Shown: positions 1 to 7,196, numbered from the stretch's first letter. The stretch is 9,430 nt of DNA from Euryarchaeota archaeon UBA549 (GCA_002495645.1 DAGF01000004.1:1-9430); one strand, 5' to 3'. Translations and numbers: made by a program. The notes: generated by a model from the letters alone, not told the origin.

Positions 1-137
1 GAGTGGGTATTTTCTCCATTTCCCTGCTCATTGTTGCCGGCGCCATCATGCTTCGCAAGGTCGATGTTGAGTACGGTATCGCCGTCGCTCGTGCTGAGGA
101 TGAGCGCAACAGGCAAATGGATGCAGCCACGGCGTGA
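1..137 (+). CDS. C-terminal end of a multi-spanning membrane protein, possibly an MFS/UMF1-type transporter (partial)
   Basis: Only the last 44 codons are present; the first full codon is at position 3 and the gene ends at TGA 135-137. The visible part is one hydrophobic helix (about residues 1-17, rich in Ile, Leu, Val and Gly), a short LRKVDVEYG segment, and a charged tail with AEDERNRQ. A last membrane helix followed by a Val-Asp-x-Glu-x-Gly segment and a charged cytoplasmic tail resembles the end of UMF1/Atg22-like major facilitator proteins, but this is pattern memory from a short fragment. The next gene is a transporter 48 bases downstream on the same strand, which fits a transport cluster. 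That it is the end of a membrane protein is fairly secure; the family is a guess. Confidence 0.55.
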   Translation, partial: VGIFSISLLIVAGAIMLRKVDVEYGIAVARAEDERNRQMDAATA

Positions 138-185
138 GCATCGCAACCGTCATGAAGTGGCTTCGCAACCCACCGACAGGACGCT

Positions 186-2588
186 GTGGCGTCACGGGTG
201 ATTTTGGTGGCAAGAACCGACGCTTCTGGTGAAAAAACCGTCTCCAAATCAGCCTACCGCCAGCCGGTCACGCCCGAGGGTCTGAAGGCCATTGAAGCCG
301 GTACGCTCACATGGCTTGACGATGAGATGTACAACAACCTCAACACGGGGGTGTTGGAGCAATACCTCGAAGAGAAGAACCTCGAGGAATCATTCGAGGT
401 TTCACACTGGAACACTCCCAAAGTGATGATCGGTATCGGTATCGGCGCCATTTTTTCAGGTGTAACCGCCTATATCGGCCTCAAGCTCGGTCTGGCAATT
501 TCAGCAGCCTGGTACATCGCCTACCTATTGGGAATGGCGCTCAAGTGGTCGCCTTCGGAAGTCAACATCGCCACCTCGGCCACCACGGGTGCGACCCACG
601 CTTCGACGGGGTTCATTTTCACCTTCCCTGCCATCTTCTTGCTGGCCAGTCAACCCGCCTATGCGTTAGCGGACGGGCCTTTGGTGACCCTCAACGACGG
701 TGAAGCCTTCACTTTGGCCTTCATCGGTATCGTTGCGTCCATGTTTGCCGGGTTCCTAGGCGTCATGTATTTTATTATCTTTAGACGCGTTTGGTTGGTT
801 GAGGACCCGCTTCCCCTTCCTGGTTTTGAAGCGACCCTCAAGATGCTTGACATTTCCTCGGACGTCAGCACGGGTGCTGTTGAGCACGCCCGTGATTCAC
901 TGAAGACCATCGGGGTATGGACCGTGGTTACCATGGTGGGCTTGTTCCTCGTGGAATACCCGTTGATCTGGTTGAACGACCGCAAGGTTGCCCTTCTCGA
1001 TTACATCGCTCAATCGGTTCACTATGGCGACATCGGCTTGGCCAGTTTTTATTCCTACGGAAAAATCCACCAACCTTCCGGTACGGTTGACGGCATCTCG
1101 CTCAAGCAAACTCATTGGTCTGAAGAAACGGCCTGGAACCCCTTTGCCTACACCTATGTCGGCGTCGCACTGACCCCGTCAATGTTCGCCATTGGTTGGT
1201 TCATGAAGGCCAGAGTGGCGTTTTTGGTCAACCTTGGAACCATCGTGGGTTGGTTCTTCCTCGTCCCGTTGGCGGTGTTCATGAACGTGCCCATCTACGA
1301 CGCAACCCAACAAGCCAACATTCCCATTCAGGATTACGCCAGCGGCGGTTCCGCAGCCCTGCAGATGATCGCCTTTGCCAAGACGGTTCGAACGATTGCC
1401 ATCGGTGCCATTGTCGGTGGTGGTATGTTTGGTCTGGCCAAGATGTGGCGCACCTTCGCCAACATCTTCACCGACATCGGTGCTGCCTTCAAGGGCGATG
1501 GTAGCCAAGAATACATGGAAGGCAAGGGTTGGTACGAATGGCCGCTCAAGCACATCCCCATCTTCATGGGCGTCACCTTCATCGCTATGATCATCATTTT
1601 TACCATCGGTGGTTTCTCTCCACTCGCTGCTTTGGTCTTCGCCATGGTGCTCATCCTGACCACCTTCATGCTCGGTGCCATCGCTGTTCGTGTCATGGGT
1701 GAGACGGGTATTGAGCCCGTTTCCGGTACCTCCTTCATTGTCCTCCTGATGCTGCTCGGTGTGTTCCTCAATTTCCAGGACCTCTTGGACTTGAACACCC
1801 AAGATGCTGTTCTCCTTGGTTTGGTTGGTACCACCGTGTTTGGTTCTGCCATCTCCATGTCGGGCACCGTCATTGGTGATTACAAGAACAGTCTCTACAT
1901 CGGAAACCGCCCTTACCACATCTCAAAGGGGAACATCATGGGTGTGGTGCCCGGTGCCATCATCGGTGCAGGTGTTGCCATCTTCCTCTCTATTCAACTT
2001 GCAGAGGGTCGCATCCAATTGATTGCACCGCAAGCCAACGCCTTTGCCACCTTCTCGGTCATCTTCGCTGAAGGGCAAGGCGACCTGACGTTGCTCGCTC
2101 TTGGTTTCCTCCTCGGTATGTTCGTTGAGTGGGCGACCGGCATGGGCACCTCCTTCGGTTTGGGCATGTACCTCGATGTGCCTCACACCCTGCCCATGCT
2201 CATCGGTGGTGTCGCTCGAGACCGCTGGGAGGACAAGAAGCTTCAACCTCGCATTGATGCACTCAAAGAAAAAGAGGGCACCACGGTGGCCGAAAAACAG
2301 CGTGCGCTCATTCTGCTGAGCACCTTCATGGTCGCAGCGGGCCTTCTCACGGGTGAAGCCTTCTTTGGAACGGAATCGAGCATTCTCTCCTTCGTGGACT
2401 CGCTCTGGTACGATGATGAAGGTGCAAGGACGGTCATGGGCATCAAGAACTTTGCTGATTCAGGGGCATGGTACGCCATCCGCATGACCAGCCTCATCCT
2501 CATCAACGTGGCCGTCGGTGCCGCCATCTACTACCTGTTCAAGCGAGCGGGTGTCATCGGTGGCGAATCGGCCTCGGCTGAAGCCTGA
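186..2588 (+). CDS. OPT-family oligopeptide (or metal-chelate) transporter
   Basis: This 800-residue integral membrane protein belongs to the oligopeptide transporter (OPT) superfamily, proton-coupled importers of small peptides or metal chelates in the cytoplasmic membrane. A hydrophilic N-terminus of about 78 residues precedes many hydrophobic helices, compatible with the usual 16. OPT landmarks are visible: GFIFTFPAIFLL (about 142-153), the EDPLPLPGFEATLKML segment (206-221) matching the family's LPxPxG...A..LK motif, GETGIEPVSGTSF (505-517), DYKNSLYIGNRPYHISKG (about 565-582), and a late Gly-rich helix with YLDVPHTLPMLIGG (about 663-676). Length matches the family. The start is uncertain: GTG at 186 has a weak AGGA 4 bases upstream, and GTG at 207 has GGTGA 6 bases upstream; both lie before the first helix. 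The substrate cannot be read from sequence; peptides are plausible given the inferred lifestyle. Confidence 0.93.
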   Translation: MASRVILVARTDASGEKTVSKSAYRQPVTPEGLKAIEAGTLTWLDDEMYNNLNTGVLEQYLEEKNLEESFEVSHWNTPKVMIGIGIGAIFSGVTAYIGLKLGLAISAAWYIAYLLGMALKWSPSEVNIATSATTGATHASTGFIFTFPAIFLLASQPAYALADGPLVTLNDGEAFTLAFIGIVASMFAGFLGVMYFIIFRRVWLVEDPLPLPGFEATLKMLDISSDVSTGAVEHARDSLKTIGVWTVVTMVGLFLVEYPLIWLNDRKVALLDYIAQSVHYGDIGLASFYSYGKIHQPSGTVDGISLKQTHWSEETAWNPFAYTYVGVALTPSMFAIGWFMKARVAFLVNLGTIVGWFFLVPLAVFMNVPIYDATQQANIPIQDYASGGSAALQMIAFAKTVRTIAIGAIVGGGMFGLAKMWRTFANIFTDIGAAFKGDGSQEYMEGKGWYEWPLKHIPIFMGVTFIAMIIIFTIGGFSPLAALVFAMVLILTTFMLGAIAVRVMGETGIEPVSGTSFIVLLMLLGVFLNFQDLLDLNTQDAVLLGLVGTTVFGSAISMSGTVIGDYKNSLYIGNRPYHISKGNIMGVVPGAIIGAGVAIFLSIQLAEGRIQLIAPQANAFATFSVIFAEGQGDLTLLALGFLLGMFVEWATGMGTSFGLGMYLDVPHTLPMLIGGVARDRWEDKKLQPRIDALKEKEGTTVAEKQRALILLSTFMVAAGLLTGEAFFGTESSILSFVDSLWYDDEGARTVMGIKNFADSGAWYAIRMTSLILINVAVGAAIYYLFKRAGVIGGESASAEA

Positions 2589-2600
2589 GCGTGAACGGTT

Positions 2601-3581
2601 ATGTCGTCGTCCAGCACACCGCGCTGGGTTTGGGGCCTTCTTGTCGCCGCCGTCTTCGGTGTCTCGAGTGCAGGAGCCTTATTCCAACACGTGGACGCTG
2701 TTCCGCCCCTGCTTCGTGCGTCTTGGCGACTGCAGTTGACCTCGCTGGTGTTGTTGCCCTTGTTCTTGTTTCAACTTCGGACCATCGACAACGCCGTTGC
2801 CGAACGCTTCAAGAGCAAGCAGACATGGAAACTTCTGTGCTTGAGCGGCGTTGCTTTGGCAGCGCATTTTGGAGCATGGGTGGCCAGTTTAGACGAAACG
2901 ACGCTGACCCATTCACTGTTGTTCGTAACCGCACATCCGCTCGTCATCGTCGTCGGCATGGTGCTTTTCGCTTCGAGGTTTGAGGGCGTGCGTCTTCCAT
3001 ACCGAATGGAAACGATTGGTGCAGTGATTTGCTTTGTTGGCGCCGCCATCACCCTGATGGACACTGGTTCGTCTCAAGGCGACCAAACGGCAACGCTCTT
3101 CGGGGATTTGTTGGCCTTTGGTGGGGCTGTGTTCGTGGTTGGCTACATCGTCGTGGGCAGAATTTTGCGGACATGGTTACCGATTTTCCTCTACGCTTTT
3201 CCAGTGACGCTCATCGCTTCTGTGCTTCTGCTGCCGTTCTCATGGCAGTTTGAAATGGACTTCGGCCAGTACGGTGCCTTTGGATGGGTCGACAGTGAGT
3301 TCTTCGTTTGGTTCCTTTTGCTGGCTTTGGTTGCCGGTTTACTGGGTCATACAGGGCTGAACACTTGTTTGCGCTACATCTCTCCGCTCATTGTCTCTGT
3401 TGCTGTCACGCTCGAGCCTGTCTTGGGCTCCATCATCGGTTGGCTCTTCTTTGATGCAGGTGTGCCCGGTCAGTGGACCTGGCTGGGAGGACTGGTCTTG
3501 ATGGCGGGTTTGATGACCGTCGTGGTCGCTTCTGAACAAGCGTCCTTGTCCGAAGCGAACAATGAAAACAACCCGGCTTGA
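2601..3581 (+). CDS. EamA/DMT-superfamily transporter (10-helix permease)
   Basis: This 326-residue protein is a drug/metabolite transporter superfamily permease of the EamA type, whose members export or import amino acids, nucleotides, sugars or other metabolites across the cytoplasmic membrane. It shows the duplicated five-helix layout: a first repeat at about residues 9-152, including the helix starting FVTAHPLVIVVGMVLF, and a second at about 168-312, including the typical late segment YISPLIVSVAVTLEPVLGSI and a closing helix rich in Gly and Leu. The segment with Leu-Glu-Pro-Val near the penultimate helix is the usual EamA signature. Length is near the family norm of about 300. The ATG at 2601 comes 12 bases after the OPT stop and has no clear ribosome-binding site, suggesting translation coupled to the upstream gene. 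Substrate is unknown; these families are too broad to call one. Confidence 0.9.
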   Translation: MSSSSTPRWVWGLLVAAVFGVSSAGALFQHVDAVPPLLRASWRLQLTSLVLLPLFLFQLRTIDNAVAERFKSKQTWKLLCLSGVALAAHFGAWVASLDETTLTHSLLFVTAHPLVIVVGMVLFASRFEGVRLPYRMETIGAVICFVGAAITLMDTGSSQGDQTATLFGDLLAFGGAVFVVGYIVVGRILRTWLPIFLYAFPVTLIASVLLLPFSWQFEMDFGQYGAFGWVDSEFFVWFLLLALVAGLLGHTGLNTCLRYISPLIVSVAVTLEPVLGSIIGWLFFDAGVPGQWTWLGGLVLMAGLMTVVVASEQASLSEANNENNPA

Positions 3582-3584
3582 GGA
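3580..3584 (+). promoter_or_regulatory. Ribosome-binding site deciding the surE start
   Basis: GAGGA lies 6 bases before ATG 3591 and directly abuts ATG 3585, so the second, in-frame ATG is the better start. It overlaps the stop codon of the preceding permease gene, which suggests coupled translation. Confidence 0.6.
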
Positions 3585-3590
3585 ATGGGC

Positions 3591-4577
3591 ATGGCTGGTC
3601 AACGCGGTTGGTTGTTGTTGACCAACGATGACGGCATTGAGGCCATCGGTTTCTCCATGCTGGTCAAAGCCCTCCACGTCGCCGGCTACCCGCTGGTGGT
3701 GATGGCGCCTTCGGGCAATCACTCTGCGACCGGTATGCGCATCAACCTGATGAAACCCATGCCGCTTCGTTCCCGGGATGACCTTCTCGCCACATGGTCA
3801 CTTGACCAACATCAAACGCCCGTCCATCTTTTCGAACTCGATGGCACGCCCTGTGATACGATGATCGTGGCCTTGGACGGCGGTCTTGACCACCTCGTAC
3901 CAGGAGTTCACCCGCAAATGGTGGTATCAGGGGTCAATCTCGGCCCAAACCTCTCACAAGATTCCTATCACAGCGGCACCATGGGCGCCGCCCGAGAGGC
4001 CGGTTTGTACGGCGTGCCTGCCGTGGCCTCATCGTTCACGTCCTTTGACCCCGAAGGGATGGAAAAAGCCGTTGAAGCCACCCTCGAGGTGGTTGAACGA
4101 GCGGCCCGTGTGCTTCCGCTACGTGCGAGTAATTTGGGCCGGCCAAAAGGTCAACTTGACACCGGTTATTTCAGCACCTGGCCAAAGCCAGAAACTGATG
4201 ATCGGTGGCTTGAGGACCCTGAATCCGCTCTGCTTGCGGCCTTCTCAAATGGTGATTTGATGCTCAACATCAACGCCCCGGGAACATGGGACGGTACGTG
4301 GGCCACCACCCGTTTGGGGGTGCGATGGTACCGAAATGCCGTACGCTTTGATGTTGAAGACACCACGGCCACGGCGACCTTCACCATCGGCGCAGCATCC
4401 GTTGACCATTCCCCTGTCTTGGCGGGTGATTGTGATGCCGTGGAGGAGAACAAGGCCAGTTTGTCCTGTTTGGCCGTGTGGCCCCAAAGCCATCCCTTTG
4501 CCCTTGATGAAGATCTGCTTGCTCACGGCCTCGAGTCCACTGTTGATGGCTGGCCTCGTTGGTTACTCAAAGATTGA
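3591..4577 (+). CDS. surE: 5'/3'-nucleotidase SurE
   Basis: SurE is a metal-dependent cytoplasmic phosphatase that removes phosphate from nucleoside 5'- and 3'-monophosphates and some short polyphosphates. Numbered from ATG 3591 (328 residues), the family motifs are in order: LLTNDDGI with the metal-binding Asp13-Asp14; APSGNHSATG with the metal-binding Ser45; ELDGTPCDT (82-90); SGVNLGPN with Asn116; and the HSGTMGAAREAGLYGVPAVA block (127-146) typical of the family. Thus all four expected metal ligands are present. The protein is longer than the usual 250-270 residues, mainly through extra sequence at about 178-218, before the NGDLMLNINAP strand. The C-terminus retains the GDCDAV and SLSCLAVWP segments that correspond to the family's gsD..al..G.vSvTPL end. 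It is the last gene of the plus-strand run and overlaps convergent trmY by 11 bases. Very secure family assignment. Confidence 0.95.
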   Translation: MAGQRGWLLLTNDDGIEAIGFSMLVKALHVAGYPLVVMAPSGNHSATGMRINLMKPMPLRSRDDLLATWSLDQHQTPVHLFELDGTPCDTMIVALDGGLDHLVPGVHPQMVVSGVNLGPNLSQDSYHSGTMGAAREAGLYGVPAVASSFTSFDPEGMEKAVEATLEVVERAARVLPLRASNLGRPKGQLDTGYFSTWPKPETDDRWLEDPESALLAAFSNGDLMLNINAPGTWDGTWATTRLGVRWYRNAVRFDVEDTTATATFTIGAASVDHSPVLAGDCDAVEENKASLSCLAVWPQSHPFALDEDLLAHGLESTVDGWPRWLLKD

Positions 4578-5181
4578 GTTCAACGCCCTCGTCAAGCAAA
4601 AAGTGAACCACGCCGATGGCCATGTGGCCTTGGAGCCACTGGTCGCCAAGTGAGCGAAGGACGACACCTTCTGTGGCGACATCACCGAGCGGTTGGTCGT
4701 CGCTGAGGACGAAATTCACCGTTCGTTCGCTTGCACTTCCGTTCTCCAACAACATCGCTTTTGGCGTCCATAAACGAGGCGCCTCAGCATCGAGAAGCAC
4801 CGTGGTCCCCTCTTGCCACTCCTTCAGGGTGAAGTCCAATCCTCCACCGCTGTGGCTGATGCCTGCTGTGATGGGTTGCCAATGCCCGATGGGTGGGAGG
4901 GGCGTGGCGATGACCTTGGCGATGGTTCCTGCTATAGAACGCTCATCTGCGTGCAACCCTTTGAGCGTCCCCCCGTCAAATTTGATACGGCGAGGTGGAC
5001 CAGGTCCGCCTAGGAGATGCAGCACCACAACGCTGTCTTTGCGAAGTCCATGACTGGTCATCAAGCCGGCCATGAGGGCCCTGATGAGCACATCCATGCG
5101 TCCTGCGCCGCTGGCCAAATCGTTGAGTGGTAGCTTTCCTTTTGACATGGCACGGTGGCCAACTACGGCAAAACGACGCAC
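4567..5181 (-). CDS. trmY: tRNA (pseudouridine(54)-N1)-methyltransferase TrmY (DUF358/COG1901)
   Basis: TrmY is an archaeal SPOUT-class enzyme that uses S-adenosylmethionine to methylate pseudouridine 54 in the tRNA T-loop, giving 1-methylpseudouridine. The 204-residue product (from GTG 5181) carries the family's N-terminal block: MRRFAVVGHRA, then LPLNDLASGAGRMDVLIRAL (17-36), SHGLRKDS (43-50), GPGPPRRIKF (59-68) and LHADERSIAG (76-85). These line up well with my memory of the Methanocaldococcus protein. The C-terminal third (about 155-198) should form the trefoil knot, with VNFVLSDDQPLG as the SAM-loop candidate. GTG 5181 is preferred to ATG 5187 because GGAGG sits 7 bases from the GTG but only 1 base from the ATG, and because the N-terminus then starts where the family does. 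It follows coaBC by 2 bases, so the two are surely co-transcribed. Confidence 0.88.
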   Translation of the reverse strand: MRRFAVVGHRAMSKGKLPLNDLASGAGRMDVLIRALMAGLMTSHGLRKDSVVVLHLLGGPGPPRRIKFDGGTLKGLHADERSIAGTIAKVIATPLPPIGHWQPITAGISHSGGGLDFTLKEWQEGTTVLLDAEAPRLWTPKAMLLENGSASERTVNFVLSDDQPLGDVATEGVVLRSLGDQWLQGHMAIGVVHFLLDEGVELNL

Positions 5182-5183
5182 GT

Positions 5184-6386
5184 TCATGCCTCCTTCCCGC
5201 GTTCGATGAGTGTTTGAACGGCTTCGTGGAGGTTTTGTGGAGTATCAAGGACAAAGTGCGCACCCTGCTGGTCAACGAGGTAGCCCCGGGGTTTGTCGGG
5301 CTTTCCAAGGTCTTCCAGCCGATTGGCAACCACAGCGGTCATGCCTGCTTTCTGAATTTGCGCGTAGGCTCGGTGAATAAGGTCGGTTTGTTTGATGCCC
5401 GATTCGAGTTTGAAGCCAATACGAACAGCACTCGAGCACTTTTCCTTGAGTTCCATGATGTGCTTTGGGCTTTCGACCAGAGGGAGCGTCAACGTTCCTT
5501 GTTGGCTGGCCAACTTTCCTTCTGCAGCGTTTTCAACCACGTAATCCAAGACGGCAGCGGCGTGAACCCAAGCATCGATGTGGTCGTTGGTCAACGCCTT
5601 GCATTCGGCTAGCATGGTCTCAGGCGTTGGGCAGTGGATCACCAAAGGAAGCCACTCAGGAGCAGGCACGGTGGTCATCCCTGCTATGCAGGTTACGTCG
5701 TGGCCGTGTTTGTGAAGGTGGTCTGCGAGGGCGTAGCCGGTTGACCCTGAACTGGTGTTTTGCACGTGGCGCACATCGTCAATGGCCGAACGGGTGGCGC
5801 CCAAGGTGATGACCACGTTCTTTCGTCCAGGTTTGCCCCTGTTGGCGAGGTGGGCCAAGGTCGCAACGATGTGCTCACCTTCAGGCGTTTTTCGCTTTCC
5901 TTCCTCTTCGGGCCCCCACAGTACATGGACGCCTTCCTTGCGTAAGTCCTCGACGATGTCGTCGGTGACCGGGTCGGTGGCGAGGTCTTGGTGCATGCTT
6001 GGCACCATCATGATGGGTGTTTTTCTTGAACGAGCAACCGAGAGCGCCATCATCAGGGGACCGTGCTGAAGTCCGTGAAGGTGGCTTGCCATCACGTCGC
6101 GAGTTGCGGGTGCAACCAAGACAGCATCGGCGTGGTTGAGCGCACTTAGGTCTCCGTCCCAGTCGGTGATGACCTCGGTTTGCGAGGCCCAACGGACGGC
6201 GAGGGGGGTGATGATTCGCTGGGCTGCGTTGGTCATGATGACCGTGAGTTCGGCCCCTTCACGGCGCAGTGCTCGTGCGAGACGGACCGAATCAACAGCG
6301 GCAATCCCTCCAGTGATGCCCAATACAATGCGTTGACCGAGCAGGGCGTCGCCCCTCTGCTCAACGTCGGTATCACGCATCGCCAT
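5184..6386 (-). CDS. coaBC: Bifunctional CoaBC (Dfp): phosphopantothenate-cysteine ligase, with a divergent decarboxylase domain
   Basis: CoaBC normally joins cysteine to 4'-phosphopantothenate (C-terminal CoaB) and decarboxylates the product with FMN (N-terminal CoaC), two steps of coenzyme A synthesis. From ATG 6386 the product is 400 residues, the usual size. The CoaC fold is clear: LGITGGIAA (22-30), MTNAAQRIITPLAV (51-64), and ADAVLVAPAT (86-95). The CoaB part has TLGATRSAIDDVRHVQNTSSG (194-214) with Asn210, AAAVLDY (276-282), EGK (289-291) and VVANRLEDLG (352-361). Residues catalytic in bacterial CoaC appear replaced: His by Asp79, the PAMN Asn by His132, and the ACG-loop Cys by about Arg165. 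The open frame extends to 6557, but that part crosses the divergent promoter and is rich in Arg/Trp/Pro with no family match, so ATG 6386 (or ATG 6380) is the likely start. Confidence 0.9.
   Translation of the reverse strand: MAMRDTDVEQRGDALLGQRIVLGITGGIAAVDSVRLARALRREGAELTVIMTNAAQRIITPLAVRWASQTEVITDWDGDLSALNHADAVLVAPATRDVMASHLHGLQHGPLMMALSVARSRKTPIMMVPSMHQDLATDPVTDDIVEDLRKEGVHVLWGPEEEGKRKTPEGEHIVATLAHLANRGKPGRKNVVITLGATRSAIDDVRHVQNTSSGSTGYALADHLHKHGHDVTCIAGMTTVPAPEWLPLVIHCPTPETMLAECKALTNDHIDAWVHAAAVLDYVVENAAEGKLASQQGTLTLPLVESPKHIMELKEKCSSAVRIGFKLESGIKQTDLIHRAYAQIQKAGMTAVVANRLEDLGKPDKPRGYLVDQQGAHFVLDTPQNLHEAVQTLIERGKEA
5189..5193 (-). promoter_or_regulatory. Ribosome-binding site deciding the trmY start
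   Basis: On the minus strand, AAGGAGG (5195-5189) ends 7 bases before GTG 5181-5179 and only one base before ATG 5187-5185. It lies inside the last codons of coaBC, so trmY is translated from the same transcript. Confidence 0.65.
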
Positions 6387-6437
6387 GGTGTGGCCAACCT
6401 GCTGACCGTCAAGACATCTTCGCTTCAAGCCCGGGCG

Positions 6438-6458
6438 TGATACAAATGATTCAAATGC
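6438..6458. promoter_or_regulatory. Candidate divergent promoter region (AT-rich island between coaBC and the zinc-ribbon membrane protein gene)
   Basis: The gap between divergent genes (6387-6478, 92 bases) contains one AT-rich island in otherwise GC-rich DNA. It includes the direct repeat CAAATG-ATT-CAAATG at 6443-6457 and ATACAAAT, which could act as an archaeal TATA element. On the plus strand this would place transcription start near 6470, just ahead of GTG 6479; on the minus strand it would give coaBC a leader of about 30-40 bases. No unambiguous BRE/TATA pair can be seen, so this is inference from position and composition. Confidence 0.35.
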
Positions 6459-6467
6459 CCCTCGCAC

Positions 6468-6471
6468 GAGG
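6468..6471 (+). promoter_or_regulatory. Ribosome-binding site supporting GTG start at 6479
   Basis: GAGG (within CGAGGAAG) is followed by a 7-base spacer and GTG 6479. The in-frame upstream candidates GTG 6437, ATG 6446 and ATG 6455 have no such site and fall in the putative promoter island. Confidence 0.5.
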
Positions 6472-6478
6472 AAGAATC

Positions 6479-7117
6479 GTGGCCAACAGTCGAGCGGATG
6501 AGATGGTCCTTGCAGGGTCGGCGCCCACAGCGTTGCCCGGTAGCGACCCCATCGCACACATTCACCGTGGAACGAGTTTCATCGTTCTCGTCGACGGGGC
6601 CATTGTGGTGTATTTGCTCGCCACAGCCCTTGCCACGATGGGCTACTTGGAAGGTACGATAGGTTCCGTGTTTCTTGGAAGCGGGGTCTTTGCAGGCTTG
6701 ATGATTTACAGTGGCTATCGCAATCGAAAGCCTTGGGCGTATTGGCCTGCGGTTTGCATTCTCTTCCTCGCAAGTTTGCTGTTCGCCATTTTGGCCTTCG
6801 CCAACGTTCTGCAGGCGCTCTTATCGGGTATCTTCTCGGGTCTCCTGCTTGCGTTTTTGATGGGTTGGGCCGCCCTTGGCTCCAGCCGGAGAGCGATGTT
6901 TCACTGGCACCCTGGATACCGAATGGGCTACCTCAACCTGAATCCAATGGATTCCTTCAACCTCCAAGACGGCGAGATGCTTGCCGCCTGTCCTTCATGC
7001 TTGGCTGTATTGGCCATCCAACCCACCATGCTCGGACATGCTGACCGGTGCCCGCACTGTTCGGCTCCGCTGGTCGGCCAGGAACTCATCAGCAAGTACA
7101 ACGATGAAGAGGCTTGA
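6479..7117 (+). CDS. Four-helix membrane protein with C-terminal zinc ribbon, unknown function
   Basis: I do not recognise this 212-residue protein as a named family. After a polar N-terminus of about 34 residues come four likely membrane helices (about 36-56, 60-78, 86-106 and 108-132, the last ending LMGWAALGSS). A positively charged stretch with RRAMFHWHPGYRMGY follows, then a soluble tail. The tail has a CPSC (171-174) and CPHC (191-194) pair separated by 16 residues, the classic pattern of a small zinc ribbon, placed on the cytoplasmic side if the helix count is even and the N-terminus is inside. Start choice: GTG 6479 with a well-spaced GAGG, although ATG 6446 or 6455 would add 8-11 residues. 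It heads the plus-strand run leading to proS. Possible roles are membrane-tethered nucleic-acid or protein interaction, but no function can be assigned. Confidence 0.85.
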   Translation: MANSRADEMVLAGSAPTALPGSDPIAHIHRGTSFIVLVDGAIVVYLLATALATMGYLEGTIGSVFLGSGVFAGLMIYSGYRNRKPWAYWPAVCILFLASLLFAILAFANVLQALLSGIFSGLLLAFLMGWAALGSSRRAMFHWHPGYRMGYLNLNPMDSFNLQDGEMLAACPSCLAVLAIQPTMLGHADRCPHCSAPLVGQELISKYNDEEA

Positions 7118-7196
7118 TTCGCCCGTTTTGTGCGATTCTTCCAAAAGGAGGCTTCTTGAAGGGAAGCGCTTACGCATTCCATGCGGAGGCCTGTCA
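7118..7196 (+). other. Short intergenic leader with an extra ribosome-binding-like site
   Basis: These 79 bases between the zinc-ribbon gene and TTG 7197 hold a perfect AAGGAGG at 7145-7151 followed after 4 bases by TTG 7156. That TTG opens a 50-codon frame running to 7308, out of frame with the downstream gene. GCTTC (7151-7155) can pair with GAAGC (7163-7167) around a 7-base loop, and GCAT (7174-7177) with ATGC (7181-7184), both weak. A T-rich stretch (7129-7141) might serve as a terminator. None of these is secure. Confidence 0.3.
7185..7189 (+). promoter_or_regulatory. Ribosome-binding site deciding a TTG start at 7197
   Basis: GGAGG is followed by a 7-base spacer and TTG 7197, the same geometry as for trmY. 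The longer in-frame option, ATG 7104, overlaps the previous gene and lacks any such site. Confidence 0.6.

Noticed and set aside
152..232. 26-codon frame starting at ATG 152, overlapping the OPT start, as a possible leader peptide
   Set aside because: No ribosome-binding site, no run of a regulatory amino acid, and composition consistent with chance.
1179..1919. Long antisense open frame (246 codons) opposite the OPT gene, rich in His, Gly, Glu and Asp
   Set aside because: It lies wholly within the OPT coding region, its low-complexity composition is what the reverse strand of hydrophobic codons produces, and it has no recognisable domain.
2591..2983. GTG-initiated 130-codon frame overlapping the EamA gene
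   Set aside because: The overlapping frame at 2601 encodes a complete ten-helix permease; this one is Arg/Cys-rich with no structure.
4336..4653. Plus-strand frame across the surE/trmY junction
   Set aside because: It shadows the surE coding region in another frame and shows no domain or start signal.
6387..6557. Upstream extension of the coaBC frame by 57 codons
   Set aside because: It overlaps the start of the divergent membrane protein gene and the probable promoter, is rich in Arg, Trp and Pro, and precedes the point where CoaC proteins normally begin.
6981..7196. Upstream extension of the two-helix protein frame
   Set aside because: Most of it overlaps the zinc-ribbon gene in another frame, the codons are Arg/Ser/Cys-rich, and a well-spaced GGAGG supports TTG 7197 instead.
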